Shown: positions 34,457 to 43,044 of the stretch, one piece after another
How positions within the stretch are numbered: position 1 is the first letter of the stretch
Layout: every line of letters starts with the position of its first letter
DNA from: Frigidibacter mobilis
GTDB taxonomy: Bacteria; Pseudomonadota; Alphaproteobacteria; Rhodobacterales; Rhodobacteraceae
Direction: 5' to 3'
DNA: 64,000 nucleotides
NCBI RefSeq assembly: GCF_001620265.1
Contig: NZ_CP012661.1
Span: forward strand, 186,001-250,000
Translations under genes and position numbers: made by a program
The notes under the pieces: generated by a model
The model's input: only the letters and a program-made list of their open reading frames with translations
Told to the model about the DNA's origin: nothing
The model's database searches: none

Positions 34457-35977
34457 ATGACCCAGGACTTCACCCCCCACGGCAAGCACCTGATCGCCGG
34501 CGAGTGGGTCGCCGGCGCGGCGAGCTTCCGGTCGGAACCCGCCTCTGGCCCGGCGCATGAGTTTGCGATGGGCACGCCCGGTCTGGTCGACCAGGCCTGC
34601 GAGGCGGCCGCGGCCGCCTTTCCGGCCTATGCCGCCACCACCCGGGCGGAGCGCGCCGCCTTCCTGAACGCCATCGCCGACGAGATCGAGGCCCGCGCGG
34701 CCGCGATCACCCAGATCGGCACCCAGGAAACCGGCCTGCCGGAGGCACGGCTGAACGGCGAGCGGGGGCGGACCACCGGCCAGCTGCGGCTGTTCGCGCA
34801 ACACATCCTGAAGGGCGACTATCTCGACCGCCGCCATGACAAGGCGCTGCCCGAGCGCACCCCGCCGCGGCCGGAACTGCGGATGATCCAGCGTCCGATC
34901 GGCCCGGTCGCGGTCTTCGGCGCCTCCAACTTCCCGCTGGCCTTCTCGACCGCGGGCGGCGACACCGCCGCGGCGCTGGCCGCCGGCTGCCCGGTGGTCG
35001 TGAAGGGCCATTCGGCCCATCCCGGCACCGGCGAGATCGTGGCCGAGGCCGTGCTGGCCGCAATCCAATCGTGCAACATGCCGGGGGGCGTCTTCAGCCT
35101 GATCCAGGGCGGCAAGCGCGATGTCGGCACCTCGCTGGTGCAGCATCCGCAGATCCGCGCGGTGGGCTTCACCGGCAGCCTCGGCGGCGGGCGGGCGCTG
35201 TTCGATCTTTGCGCACAGCGGCCCGAGCCGATCCCGTTCTTCGGCGAGCTTGGCAGCGTGAACCCGATGTTCCTCCTGCCCGAGGCGGCTGCCGCCCGCG
35301 GCGCCGCCATCGGTGCCGGCTGGGCCGGCTCGCTGACGATGGGCGCGGGCCAGTTCTGCACCAACCCGGGCATTGCCGTGGTCGGGGCCGGCCCTGCCGG
35401 CGATGCCTTCGTCAAGGCCGCGGCCGAGGCGCTGGAACAGGTCGCGCCGCAGGTGATGCTGACCGATGGCATCGCCAGGGCCTATCAGGACGGCAAGGCC
35501 CGCTTCGATGGCCGCAATACCGTGCAGCCGGTTCTGGTGACCGCCAGCGAGGGCCGGACGGCCGCGCCCAACCTCTACGAAACGGATGCCGCCAGCTACC
35601 TGCAGGACCATGCGCTTGGCGAGGAGGTGTTCGGCCCGCTCGGCCTCGTGGTCCGCGTCTCCGGCGCGGATGAGATGGAGACGCTGGCCAAGGGCTTCGA
35701 GGGCCAGCTGACCGCGACGATCCACATGGATGACGGCGATATCGACCTTGCCCGCCGCCTGCTGCCGGTGCTGGAGCAAAAGGCCGGCCGGGTGCTGGCC
35801 AACGGCTTTCCGACCGGGGTCGAGGTTGCGGACTCGATGGTCCACGGCGGGCCCTATCCCGCCAGCACCAACTTCGGCGCAACCAGCGTCGGCACGATGT
35901 CGATCCGCCGCTTCCTGCGCCCGGTCTGCTTCCAGAACCTCCCCGAGGCCCTGCTCCCCGAAGACCTACGCGGCTGA
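34457..35977 (+). CDS. 2-oxoglutarate-semialdehyde dehydrogenase
   Basis: 506 aa, of the NADP-type ALDH branch used in pentose and uronate oxidation. Segments: FGASNFPLAFSTAGGDTAAALAAGCPVVVKGH (cofactor), FTGSLGGGRALFD, base Glu in ELGSVNP and catalytic Cys in MGAGQFCTNPG. It would convert 2-oxoglutarate semialdehyde to 2-oxoglutarate, closing the L-arabinose branch. The 51-bp gap upstream is the largest inside this part of the operon; AAGGATG precedes the start. Confidence 0.87.
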   Translation: MTQDFTPHGKHLIAGEWVAGAASFRSEPASGPAHEFAMGTPGLVDQACEAAAAAFPAYAATTRAERAAFLNAIADEIEARAAAITQIGTQETGLPEARLNGERGRTTGQLRLFAQHILKGDYLDRRHDKALPERTPPRPELRMIQRPIGPVAVFGASNFPLAFSTAGGDTAAALAAGCPVVVKGHSAHPGTGEIVAEAVLAAIQSCNMPGGVFSLIQGGKRDVGTSLVQHPQIRAVGFTGSLGGGRALFDLCAQRPEPIPFFGELGSVNPMFLLPEAAAARGAAIGAGWAGSLTMGAGQFCTNPGIAVVGAGPAGDAFVKAAAEALEQVAPQVMLTDGIARAYQDGKARFDGRNTVQPVLVTASEGRTAAPNLYETDAASYLQDHALGEEVFGPLGLVVRVSGADEMETLAKGFEGQLTATIHMDDGDIDLARRLLPVLEQKAGRVLANGFPTGVEVADSMVHGGPYPASTNFGATSVGTMSIRRFLRPVCFQNLPEALLPEDLRG

Positions 35978-35985
35978 GGGCAGCC

Positions 35986-36893
35986 ATGACCGATGCTGTC
36001 ACCCCCGACTGGATCGCCGTTGACTGGGGCACCTCGCAGCTGCGGGTCTGGGCGATGGCAGGGGGCCGCGTGCTCGCCGCCGCTGCCTCGGAGGATGGCA
36101 TGGGCCGGCTGGCCCCTGCCGCCTTCGAACCGGCGCTGCTGCGCCTGATCGAGCCCTGGCTGGCCGGGGCCGGCAGATGCCGGTGATCGCCTGCGGCATG
36201 GTCGGTGCGCGGCAGGGCTGGGCCGAGGCGCCCTATCGCCCGGTGCCCTGCGCCCCCGTCGCCCCCGGCGCACTGATGCCGGTCGCGGCCGATCCGCGGC
36301 TGGCGCTGCGCTTCGTGCCCGGCCTGTCACAACGCAAGCCTGCCGCCGACGTGATGCGCGGCGAGGAAACCCAGATCGCCGGGGTGCTGGCGACGCTGCC
36401 CGATTTCGACGGCATCGTCTGCCTGCCCGGCACCCATAGCAAATGGGCGCATGTCAGCGCCGGCGAGGTGGTCAGCTTCCAGACCTTCCTGACCGGCGAG
36501 ATGTTCGCGCTGCTGGCGGGGCAGTCGGTGCTGCGCCATTCGGTCGGCGCGACCGGCTGGGACGAGGCCGCCTTTGCCGAAGCCGTGGCCGATGCGCTGA
36601 CCTCGCCCGCGCGGGTTTCGGCGCGGCTGTTCGGGCTGCGGGCCGAGGCGCTGGTGGCGGAGCTTGCGCCCGAAACCGCGCGGGCCCGGCTGTCGGGCTT
36701 GCTGATCGGCGCCGAACTTGCTGCCGCGCGGCCCTACTGGCTGGGGCAGCGGGTGGTGATCGTCGCCGCAGACGGCATCGCCCATGCCTATGCCGCCGCA
36801 CTGGCGGCACAGGGCGTGCAGGCGGAACTGATGCCTGCCGAACAGATGACCCTTGCCGGCCTGACGCTGGCGCAAGCCGGAGACACACCATGA
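35986..36893 (+). pseudogene. dgoK: 2-dehydro-3-deoxygalactonokinase, single frameshift
   Basis: The N-terminal part (WIAVDWGTSQLRVWAMAGGRVL, the sugar-kinase phosphate loop) runs into a stop near 36186. The rest (MPVIACGMVGARQGWAEAPY...[11 protein letters not shown]...[10 protein letters not shown]) continues in another frame to 36893. Restoring one G near 36172 joins them into a normal 302-aa DgoK. Conservation on both sides argues for a sequencing error. It phosphorylates 2-keto-3-deoxygalactonate. The stop overlaps the dgoA start (ATGA). Confidence 0.85.
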
Positions 36894-37494
36894 GCCGCAA
36901 GCTGATCGCCATCCTGCGTGGGATCACGCCCGCCGAGGCGCTGCCGGTGACCGGGGCGCTGATCGCCGCCGGGATCACGCGGATCGAGGTGCCGCTGAAC
37001 TCGCCGGATCCGATGGCGTCGATCGCCGCGATGGCCCAGGCCTTCGGCGGCGAGGCGCTGATCGGTGCCGGAACCGTGCTGACCGCGGCCGATGTGCAGG
37101 CGGTGAAGGCGGCGGGCGGGCGGCTGATCGTGTCGCCCAATTGCGATGCCGCGGTGATCGGCGCGACCAAGGCCGCCGGGATGCAAAGCTGGCCCGGCGT
37201 GCTGACGCCGACCGAGTGCTTTGCCGCGCTGGCGGCGGGGCGGACGGGTTGAAGATCTTCCCGTCCTTCCTGATGGGCACCGAGGGGCTGGCGGCGATCC
37301 GCGCCGTGCTGCCGGCGGGGACAGAGGTCTTCGCGGTTGGCGGCGTCGGCCCGCAGAATTTCGACGCCTGGCGCCGCGCCGGGGCCAGCGGTTTCGGCAT
37401 CGGCACCGCGCTTTACACGCCGGGGCGCAGCGCCGCCGATATCGCCGCGCGCGCTGCCGATCTGGTGGCGGCTTACGATGCGGGCCTGGCATGA
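36890..37494 (+). pseudogene. dgoA: 2-dehydro-3-deoxy-6-phosphogalactonate aldolase, single frameshift
   Basis: A KDPG-type aldolase: the catalytic-base region [36 protein letters not shown] and VSPNCD in one frame, then [18 protein letters not shown] (Schiff-base Lys) and AVGGVGPQNF in the next. The switch is in the GGGG run at 37237-37240, where one missing G explains it; the repaired length is 201 aa, normal for the family. It splits KDPGal into pyruvate and glyceraldehyde-3-phosphate, completing the D-galactose branch. Confidence 0.87.
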
Positions 37495-38348
37495 GCGCGC
37501 TGGTCTACGATTCCCGCCCTTGCGAGCTGGGCGAGGGCGCGCTGTGGCATCCCGAACGCGGCCAGCTGTTCTGGTTCGACATCCTCGGCCGCCGGCTGCT
37601 GAGCCAGGATGACAGCGGCCCGCTGGCCTGGCAGATGACCGAGCGGTGTTCGGCTGCCGGCTGGGTGGACCATGACACGCTGCTGGTCGCCTCGGAAACC
37701 GCATTGTTCCGCTTCGACATCGCCACCGGCGAGCGCAGCGACCTGGTGGCGATGGAGGCCGACAATCCAGCGACACGCTCCAATGACGGGCGCGCCGATC
37801 CCTGGGGCGGGTTCTGGGCCTCGACGATGGGGCTCGGGGCCGAAGACGGGCAGGGGGCGATCTACCGCTATTACCGCGGCGAGCTGCGCCAGCTGTGGGG
37901 TGGGCTGACGATTCCGAACGCGATCTGCTTTGGCAAGGATTTCGCGCATTACGCCGATACCGCCGAGGGCAGGATCTACCGCGTGGCGCTGGATGCCGAG
38001 GGCTGGCCCGCGGCGGCGCCCGAGCTGTTCCTGGACCTGGGCCTTGAAGGGCTGAACCCCGATGGCGCCGTGATCGACGCCGAGGACACATTGTGGGTCG
38101 CGCTCTGGGGGGCGGGGAAGGTGGCGGCCTATGCGCCCGATGGCAGGTTCCTGCGCTCGGTGGAGACCGGCGCGCCGCACAACACCTGCCCGGCCTTCGG
38201 CGGCGCCGGGCTGCACACGCTGTTCGTGACCTCGGCGCTGGAGGGGCTCGATGCCCGCGCGCTGGAAGCGGCGCCCCGCTCCGGGATGGTGCTGTGCGAG
38301 CCGGACGTGGCTGCGGGGCGGGCAGAGCCGGCGGTGGTGCTGGACTGA
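37491..38348 (+). CDS. SMP-30/gluconolactonase-family sugar lactonase
   Basis: 285 aa, a six-bladed propeller lactonase with the N-terminal ligand Glu in CELGEGALWHPERGQLFWFDIL, SNDGRADPWGGFWASTMG, and the metal segment LNPDGAVIDAEDTLWVALWG. It hydrolyses the aldonolactone made by the SDR enzyme. Its start overlaps the dgoA stop. It is the last gene of the chvE operon and is followed by a hairpin repeat (38367-38420). Confidence 0.85.
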   Translation: MSALVYDSRPCELGEGALWHPERGQLFWFDILGRRLLSQDDSGPLAWQMTERCSAAGWVDHDTLLVASETALFRFDIATGERSDLVAMEADNPATRSNDGRADPWGGFWASTMGLGAEDGQGAIYRYYRGELRQLWGGLTIPNAICFGKDFAHYADTAEGRIYRVALDAEGWPAAAPELFLDLGLEGLNPDGAVIDAEDTLWVALWGAGKVAAYAPDGRFLRSVETGAPHNTCPAFGGAGLHTLFVTSALEGLDARALEAAPRSGMVLCEPDVAAGRAEPAVVLD

Positions 38349-38366
38349 GGTTGCCGGCTGGGAAAG

Positions 38367-38420
38367 CCGGGGGGCCTTCTGCCCCCCGGACCCCCCGAGG
38401 ATATCTCCGCCAGCAAGAAG
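38367..38420. repeat. Short hairpin repeat element, copy 1
   Basis: A 9-bp GC stem (CCGGGGGGC / GCCCCCCGG, 38367-38389) is followed by ACCCCCCGAGGATATC and CGCCAGCAAGAAGG. The inverted form of the same element is at 45186-45231. It lies between the convergent ends of the lactonase operon and galM, so it may act as a bidirectional terminator. Confidence 0.6.
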
Positions 38421-38453
38421 GGGAAAGGGCGCTGCGCCTGTCCTGCCCTTCGC

Positions 38454-39503
38454 TCAGCCTGCCGAGAAGGTGAAGCGGGTCTCGTGCCGGTAGGTCTCGC
38501 CGGGCATCAGGCGGCAGCTGGGGAAATGTGCATGGCCGGGGGCGCCGGGGAAGGTCTGGGATTCCAGTGCGATGCCGGCATGGCGCATCAGCCGGGTGCC
38601 AGCCTTGGCGGGGGCGCCGTCGGGCAGCATGCCGCCGACATAGACCTGCAGCCCCGGCTCGGTCGCCGATACCTCCATCCGCCGTCCCGAGGCGGGATCT
38701 TCCATCACCGCCGCCAGATGCAGCCCGCTGCTGCCGCGCCCGCCGGCCTGCGGCAGGCAGTAGTTGTGGTCGGGGCCATGCGGCGCGATCCCGGCCTCGG
38801 CCATCGCCGCCACCACCTCGCCGATGCGGGGGCCGCCGCGCAGGTCGAACGGGGTGCCCTCCACCGAAAGGATCTCGCCCGTGGTCAGCAGGCCCGGGCC
38901 TACCGGCGTGTAGAAGGCGGCGGGCACCGTCAGCCGCTGGTCCAGCACCGTGCCGGCCCCGGCCATGTTGAAATAGGAATGATGCGCCATGTTCATCACC
39001 GTCGGCCGGTCGGTCTGCGCCTCCATCACCACCGACAGCGCGGTGGCGCTCAGCCGGTAGCACACGCGCAGGGTGCAGCGGCCCGGATAGCCCATCTCGC
39101 CATCGGCAGATTCGGCGGTGAAGGTGACGGAGGACGCGGTCTGCTCCTCGATCTGCCACAGCTTGCGGTCGAAGCCCGCGCTGCCGCCATGCAGGTGGTT
39201 GCCCCCCTCGTTGCAGTCGAGCTGATGGTCGGTGCCGTTGAGGTGCAGCCGCCCGCCTGCGATGCGGTTGGCGACGCGCCCGCAGGTGGCACCCAGATAG
39301 GCATCCGAGGCGAGGTAGCCTTCGATCCCGTCGAACCCCAGCACCACATCGGCCAGCGCGCCGGTCCGGTCCGGCACATCGAGCGCCACCAGCCTTGCGC
39401 CAAAGGCGATCAGCCGCGCCCGCAGCGGGCCCGCCGCCAGCGTCACTTCGGGCACCGGGGCCCCGTCGAGATGCCCGAAAATCCGGTTCGTCGCTGCTGT
39501 CAT
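38454..39503 (-). CDS. galM: Aldose 1-epimerase (mutarotase)
   Basis: 349 aa. The galactose-mutarotase fold is shown by GATCGRVANRIAGGRLHLNGTDHQLDCNEGGNHLHGG, the catalytic His in MAHHSYFNMAG and the Glu in LESQTFPGAPGHAHFPSC. It interconverts anomers so imported sugar is presented in the form used by the dehydrogenase. It is convergent with the sugar operon, so it is expressed separately but clearly belongs to it. Confidence 0.9.
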   Translation of the reverse strand: MTAATNRIFGHLDGAPVPEVTLAAGPLRARLIAFGARLVALDVPDRTGALADVVLGFDGIEGYLASDAYLGATCGRVANRIAGGRLHLNGTDHQLDCNEGGNHLHGGSAGFDRKLWQIEEQTASSVTFTAESADGEMGYPGRCTLRVCYRLSATALSVVMEAQTDRPTVMNMAHHSYFNMAGAGTVLDQRLTVPAAFYTPVGPGLLTTGEILSVEGTPFDLRGGPRIGEVVAAMAEAGIAPHGPDHNYCLPQAGGRGSSGLHLAAVMEDPASGRRMEVSATEPGLQVYVGGMLPDGAPAKAGTRLMRHAGIALESQTFPGAPGHAHFPSCRLMPGETYRHETRFTFSAG

Positions 39504-39681
39504 CTGGCCCCGCCTTTCGCCCGCAATCGCGCCTGACCAGAGCCTTGCGGCGCGGCGGCGTCAACCACCCCGGCACAAAAGCGCGGATTCCCGCCCCGGG
39601 GTGTCGCAAAACGGCATGGCGCCCGGGGCATTTGCCCTGCTATCCATGACGGATCCCCGCAGGACACAAGGACGCGCCCCC

Positions 39682-41058
39682 ATGACCCAGCTCTCGAACT
39701 CGCTTGCCGCCGCCGATCTGGCTACCAGCCTTCACCCCTATACCGATGCCCGCGCCCTGGAAGAGACCGGCCCGATCATCATCGCCCGCGGCGAGGGGAT
39801 CCATGTCTGGGACACGGCCGGCAACAAGTATATCGAGGGGCTGGCGGGGCTGTGGTCGGTGGCGGTGGGCTTTGGCGAGACGCGCCTGGCCGATGCCGCG
39901 CACAAGCAGATGTCCCAGCTGCCCTATTACCACATCTTCGCTGCCAAGGCGCATGAGCCCTCGATCCGGCTGGCCGAGAAGCTGGTGGAGATCACGCCCG
40001 AACCGCTGACCCGGGTGTTCTACACCAACTCGGGCTCGGAGGCGAATGACACCGTGGTCAAGCTGGTCTGGTACATGAACAACGCCCTTGGCCGGCCCGA
40101 GAAGAAGAAGTTCCTCGCGCGGAACAAGGGCTATCACGGCATCACCATCGCCTCGGGCAGCCTGACCGGCCTGCCCAACAACCACCGCGATTTCGACCTG
40201 CCGGCGATCCCGGTCGTGCATCTGACCTGCCCGCATTTCTACCGCTTCGGCCAGGAGGGCGAGACCGAGGCCGAGTTCACCGCCCGGCTGCTGGCCGAGC
40301 TGGAGGCGGTGATCGAACGGGAGGGTGCGGAGACCATCGCCGCCTTCATCGGCGAGCCCTTGATGGGCGCCGGCGGGGTGATGGTTCCGCCCGAGGGCTA
40401 CTGGCCGGGGGTGGAGGCGATCTGCCGCAAGCATGACATCCTGCTGGTCTCGGACGAGGTCATCAACGGCTTCGGCCGCACCGGGGGGCGCTTTGGCTGC
40501 GAGACCTACGGCTTTACGCCCGACATCATGACCGTGTCCAAGCAGATCACCTCCAGCTACATGCCGCTCGCGGCGGTGCTGTTCACCGAGGAGATCTATG
40601 ATGCCATCGCCGATAACAGCCACAAGATCGGCACTTTCGGCCACGGCTACACCGCCTCGGGCCACCCCGTTGCCACCGCGGTGGCGCTGGAGAACCTGGC
40701 GATCCTGGAAGAGCGGGACCTGATGGGTGCCGCGAACCGGCTGGGCCCGCGGCTGCAGGAGGGCCTGCGCCAATATGCAGATCACCCGCTGGTGGGCGAG
40801 GTGCGCGGCGCCGGCCTGATCGCCGGGATCGAGCTGGTGGCCGACAAGGCGACGAGGGCCCCCTTCGCCCCCATCGGCCGTGTCGGCGCGCAGGCGGCCA
40901 TCTTCGGCCATGCCGAGGGGCTGATCTTCCGCGCCATCGGCGACACGCTGGCGCTCTGCCCGCCGCTGATCGTGACCGAGGCGGATATCGACCAGATCGT
41001 GGAGAAGATGGGCCGCGCGCTGGACCGGACCGCCGAGTGGCTGGCCGCGCAGGGGTGA
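39682..41058 (+). CDS. Class III omega-aminotransferase
   Basis: 458 aa, a PLP enzyme: Lys287 (TVSKQITSSYMPL) is the Schiff-base residue, Asp258 (LLVSDEVINGFGRTGG) contacts the cofactor and GSEAN (118-122) is in the phosphate region. Its relatives are annotated as putrescine, beta-alanine or taurine:pyruvate aminotransferases. The ATG at 39682 was chosen for the family N-terminus. It is a single-gene unit between galM and the structured repeat. The amino donor is unknown; a link to the HpaB operon downstream is possible but the 445-bp repeat-containing gap separates them. Confidence 0.82.
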   Translation: MTQLSNSLAAADLATSLHPYTDARALEETGPIIIARGEGIHVWDTAGNKYIEGLAGLWSVAVGFGETRLADAAHKQMSQLPYYHIFAAKAHEPSIRLAEKLVEITPEPLTRVFYTNSGSEANDTVVKLVWYMNNALGRPEKKKFLARNKGYHGITIASGSLTGLPNNHRDFDLPAIPVVHLTCPHFYRFGQEGETEAEFTARLLAELEAVIEREGAETIAAFIGEPLMGAGGVMVPPEGYWPGVEAICRKHDILLVSDEVINGFGRTGGRFGCETYGFTPDIMTVSKQITSSYMPLAAVLFTEEIYDAIADNSHKIGTFGHGYTASGHPVATAVALENLAILEERDLMGAANRLGPRLQEGLRQYADHPLVGEVRGAGLIAGIELVADKATRAPFAPIGRVGAQAAIFGHAEGLIFRAIGDTLALCPPLIVTEADIDQIVEKMGRALDRTAEWLAAQG

Positions 41059-41104
41059 GTCCCTTGGGGGAGGGCGCTTGCCCGCCTGCTTGCCCCCGTC
41101 TCCT

Positions 41105-41319
41105 TGGCGAAGGCCATCGCCTTCGCCACTCACCACCATCTCATCTTGCACCGGACGGGGGCCCAAAGCCCCCGGCCAGCGCCCGCCCCGCCCTCGGCGG
41201 GCGCTTCTCGCCCGCCACGTCGGGCGCTGGCCTATCCGGTCTCGCGTTGCCAGCGGCTCTGGATGACACGTCCCGCGCGGGCCGGGGCGAGGCAGTGCCT
41301 CGCCTGATCCGGCCCGAAC
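41105..41319. repeat. Dispersed structured intergenic repeat, copy 2
   Basis: 215 bp with the order: GGCGAAGGCCATCGCCTTCG near-palindrome, CATCTCATCTTGCACCGGACGGG, outer stem GGCCAGCGCCCG (41174-41185) / CGGGCGCTGGCC (41221-41232) enclosing a GGCGGGCG-CTTCT-CGCCCGCC hairpin, TGCCAGCGGCTCTGGATGA, and the CGAGGCAGTGCCTCG hairpin. It matches 8827-9111 directly and 57470-57684 inverted. It fills most of the gap between the aminotransferase and the HpaB operon. Confidence 0.8.
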
Positions 41320-41344
41320 ACGTGCCCGAACCATGTGGCAAATC

Positions 41345-41376
41345 GTATGTATGACATACATACGGGTTCTGTATGG
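41345..41376 (+). promoter_or_regulatory. Perfect palindrome and shared 15-bp motif upstream of the HpaB operon
   Basis: GTATGTATGACATACATAC (41345-41363) is a perfect 9+9 inverted repeat around a central A, an AT-rich island in GC-rich DNA and typical of a dimeric repressor site. It runs into ATACGGGTTCTGTAT (41360-41374). The same 15 bases, and a TATGTATGA half-site, recur upstream of soxD at 55090-55132. It lies about 130-160 bp before the HpaB start. No GntR/FadR-like regulator with this taste is visible in the window. Confidence 0.65.
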
Positions 41377-41503
41377 TTTCCAGATCCTGCCGCATCGCCC
41401 CTTGATTAGTCCCAGCCTAACCAGTGCTGCGGAAACTACTGCTTTGCGCCTACGCCGCGCTGCCGCAGTCTGGCTCCAGTCACCCCCCGCAAGGAGCCTC
41501 CGC

Positions 41504-43033
41504 ATGATCCGCACCGGCGCAGAATACAAGGACTCGATCCGCGATGGCCGCGAGGTCTATGTGAATGGCGAGAAGGTCGCCGATGTGCCCTCGCATCCGA
41601 TGTTCAAGCCGCTGGTCGATATCCGCGCCCGCATCTACGACATGGCCCATGACCCGGCCACGCGCGAGGTGATGACCGTCACGAAAGACGGCGAAATCAA
41701 TGCGATAGGCAGCGCACTGCCCTATACGCAGGCCGATTGGTGGGCCAAGCGCCGCGCCACCGATGCGGTTCTGGAGGATGTCGGCGGTATCGTCACCCGT
41801 GTCGGGGATGAGACGGTGGGCGAGATGTGGTCGCTGTTCGACGGGCAGGACGTGCTGGCCGAAATCGACCCGCAATTTGCGCGAAATATCGAGACGCATA
41901 TCGGCAAGGTCTTGAAAACAGATCCGTTTCACGTCTCGGCCAATACCGATCCCAAGGGCGACCGATCGAAGGCCCCGCAGGATCAGGATCCCGACATGCT
42001 GCTGCATGTGGTGAAGGAAACCGATGCCGGCATCGTGGTGCGCGGCGCCAAGTACGAAACCGCCGCCGCCTATGCCAACCAGGCCTTCACCAAGCCGACC
42101 ATCGCCAATTGGGGCAATGACACGCTGTCGGACTATGCCGTTGGATTCATTTGTGATCTTGGCAGCCCGGGGCTGAAGTTCATCTGCCGCACCGGCTTTG
42201 CCGGCCGCGCCCCGACCGAGGATTATCCGCTGTCGAACCGCTTTGACGAGGTCGATACCATCGTCATCTTCGACGATGTGCTGATCCCGTGGGAGAATGT
42301 ACTGTTCTACCGCCACACCAGGGCGGCGATGTTCATCCGTGCCACCCTGCACCGCTATTCCGCCTTCGCCTTCGTGCAGCGCAACCTGAAACTGGCCGAC
42401 ATGATGATCGGCGCCGCCCTGTTCAACGCCCGCCAGACCGGGCTCGACAAGCAGCAGGCGGTTCAGGAAAAGCTAAGCCAGCTGGCGGTTTACCGGGAGG
42501 GGATCAACGCCCACCTGACCGCCGCCATCGCGCTTGGCGAACGATCCCCGGCCGGGCTGATGATGCCGAACCAGTCGCTGCTCTATACCGGGCGCGTGCT
42601 TGCCTGTTCGCAGCTGCACGAGATGATGCATATCGCGCGCGAGCTGTGCGGCGGCCAGATCTGCGTCACGCCCGATGCCGCCAGCTTCCGCCACCCCGAG
42701 ACCAAACCCTGGATGGACAAGTATTACACCATCAACGACGAATGGGTCGCCGATGACCGCCGCAAGCTGCTGGCCTTCGCCCGCGACATGCTGAACTCCG
42801 ACTATGCCGGCCACCGCCTGACCTTCCAGCTGTTCGCGCAGTCGCCGCCCTTTGCACATCTTGCCGCAGTTTATCGCAATTTCGACTGGGATGGCCCGCT
42901 GGCGTTCGTGAAAGAGGCAGCCGGCCTGTCGGACCGGGTGATGGGCGAAAAAACCCTGACGCGCGGCGACAGCACCGTGTCCAAGTGGTTCTCGATGGAA
43001 CTGGAGCGCAGCGGTCGCAAGGCCGCGGAATAA
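41504..43033 (+). CDS. HpaB-family FADH2-dependent aromatic monooxygenase
   Basis: 509 aa, of the 4-hydroxyphenylacetate 3-hydroxylase (group D flavin monooxygenase) family: start MIRTGAEYKDSIRDGREVYVNGEKV, then AYANQAFTKPTIANW, FDEVDTIVIFDDVLIPWENVLFY (a hallmark segment) and MMHIARELCGGQICVTPD. Such enzymes hydroxylate aromatic or heteroaromatic rings with flavin supplied by a separate reductase, here the gene at 44199. No hpaDEFGHI genes are present, so the substrate is probably not 4-hydroxyphenylacetate. AAGGAG precedes the start. First gene of a five-gene operon. Confidence 0.85.
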   Translation: MIRTGAEYKDSIRDGREVYVNGEKVADVPSHPMFKPLVDIRARIYDMAHDPATREVMTVTKDGEINAIGSALPYTQADWWAKRRATDAVLEDVGGIVTRVGDETVGEMWSLFDGQDVLAEIDPQFARNIETHIGKVLKTDPFHVSANTDPKGDRSKAPQDQDPDMLLHVVKETDAGIVVRGAKYETAAAYANQAFTKPTIANWGNDTLSDYAVGFICDLGSPGLKFICRTGFAGRAPTEDYPLSNRFDEVDTIVIFDDVLIPWENVLFYRHTRAAMFIRATLHRYSAFAFVQRNLKLADMMIGAALFNARQTGLDKQQAVQEKLSQLAVYREGINAHLTAAIALGERSPAGLMMPNQSLLYTGRVLACSQLHEMMHIARELCGGQICVTPDAASFRHPETKPWMDKYYTINDEWVADDRRKLLAFARDMLNSDYAGHRLTFQLFAQSPPFAHLAAVYRNFDWDGPLAFVKEAAGLSDRVMGEKTLTRGDSTVSKWFSMELERSGRKAAE

Positions 43034-43044
43034 GGAGCAAAGGC

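Noticed and set aside
36472..39609. A minus-strand open frame of 1045 codons spanning dgoK, dgoA, the lactonase and galM
   Set aside because: It is an out-of-frame or antisense reading with low-complexity Arg/Pro/Ser; galM is read in a different frame.
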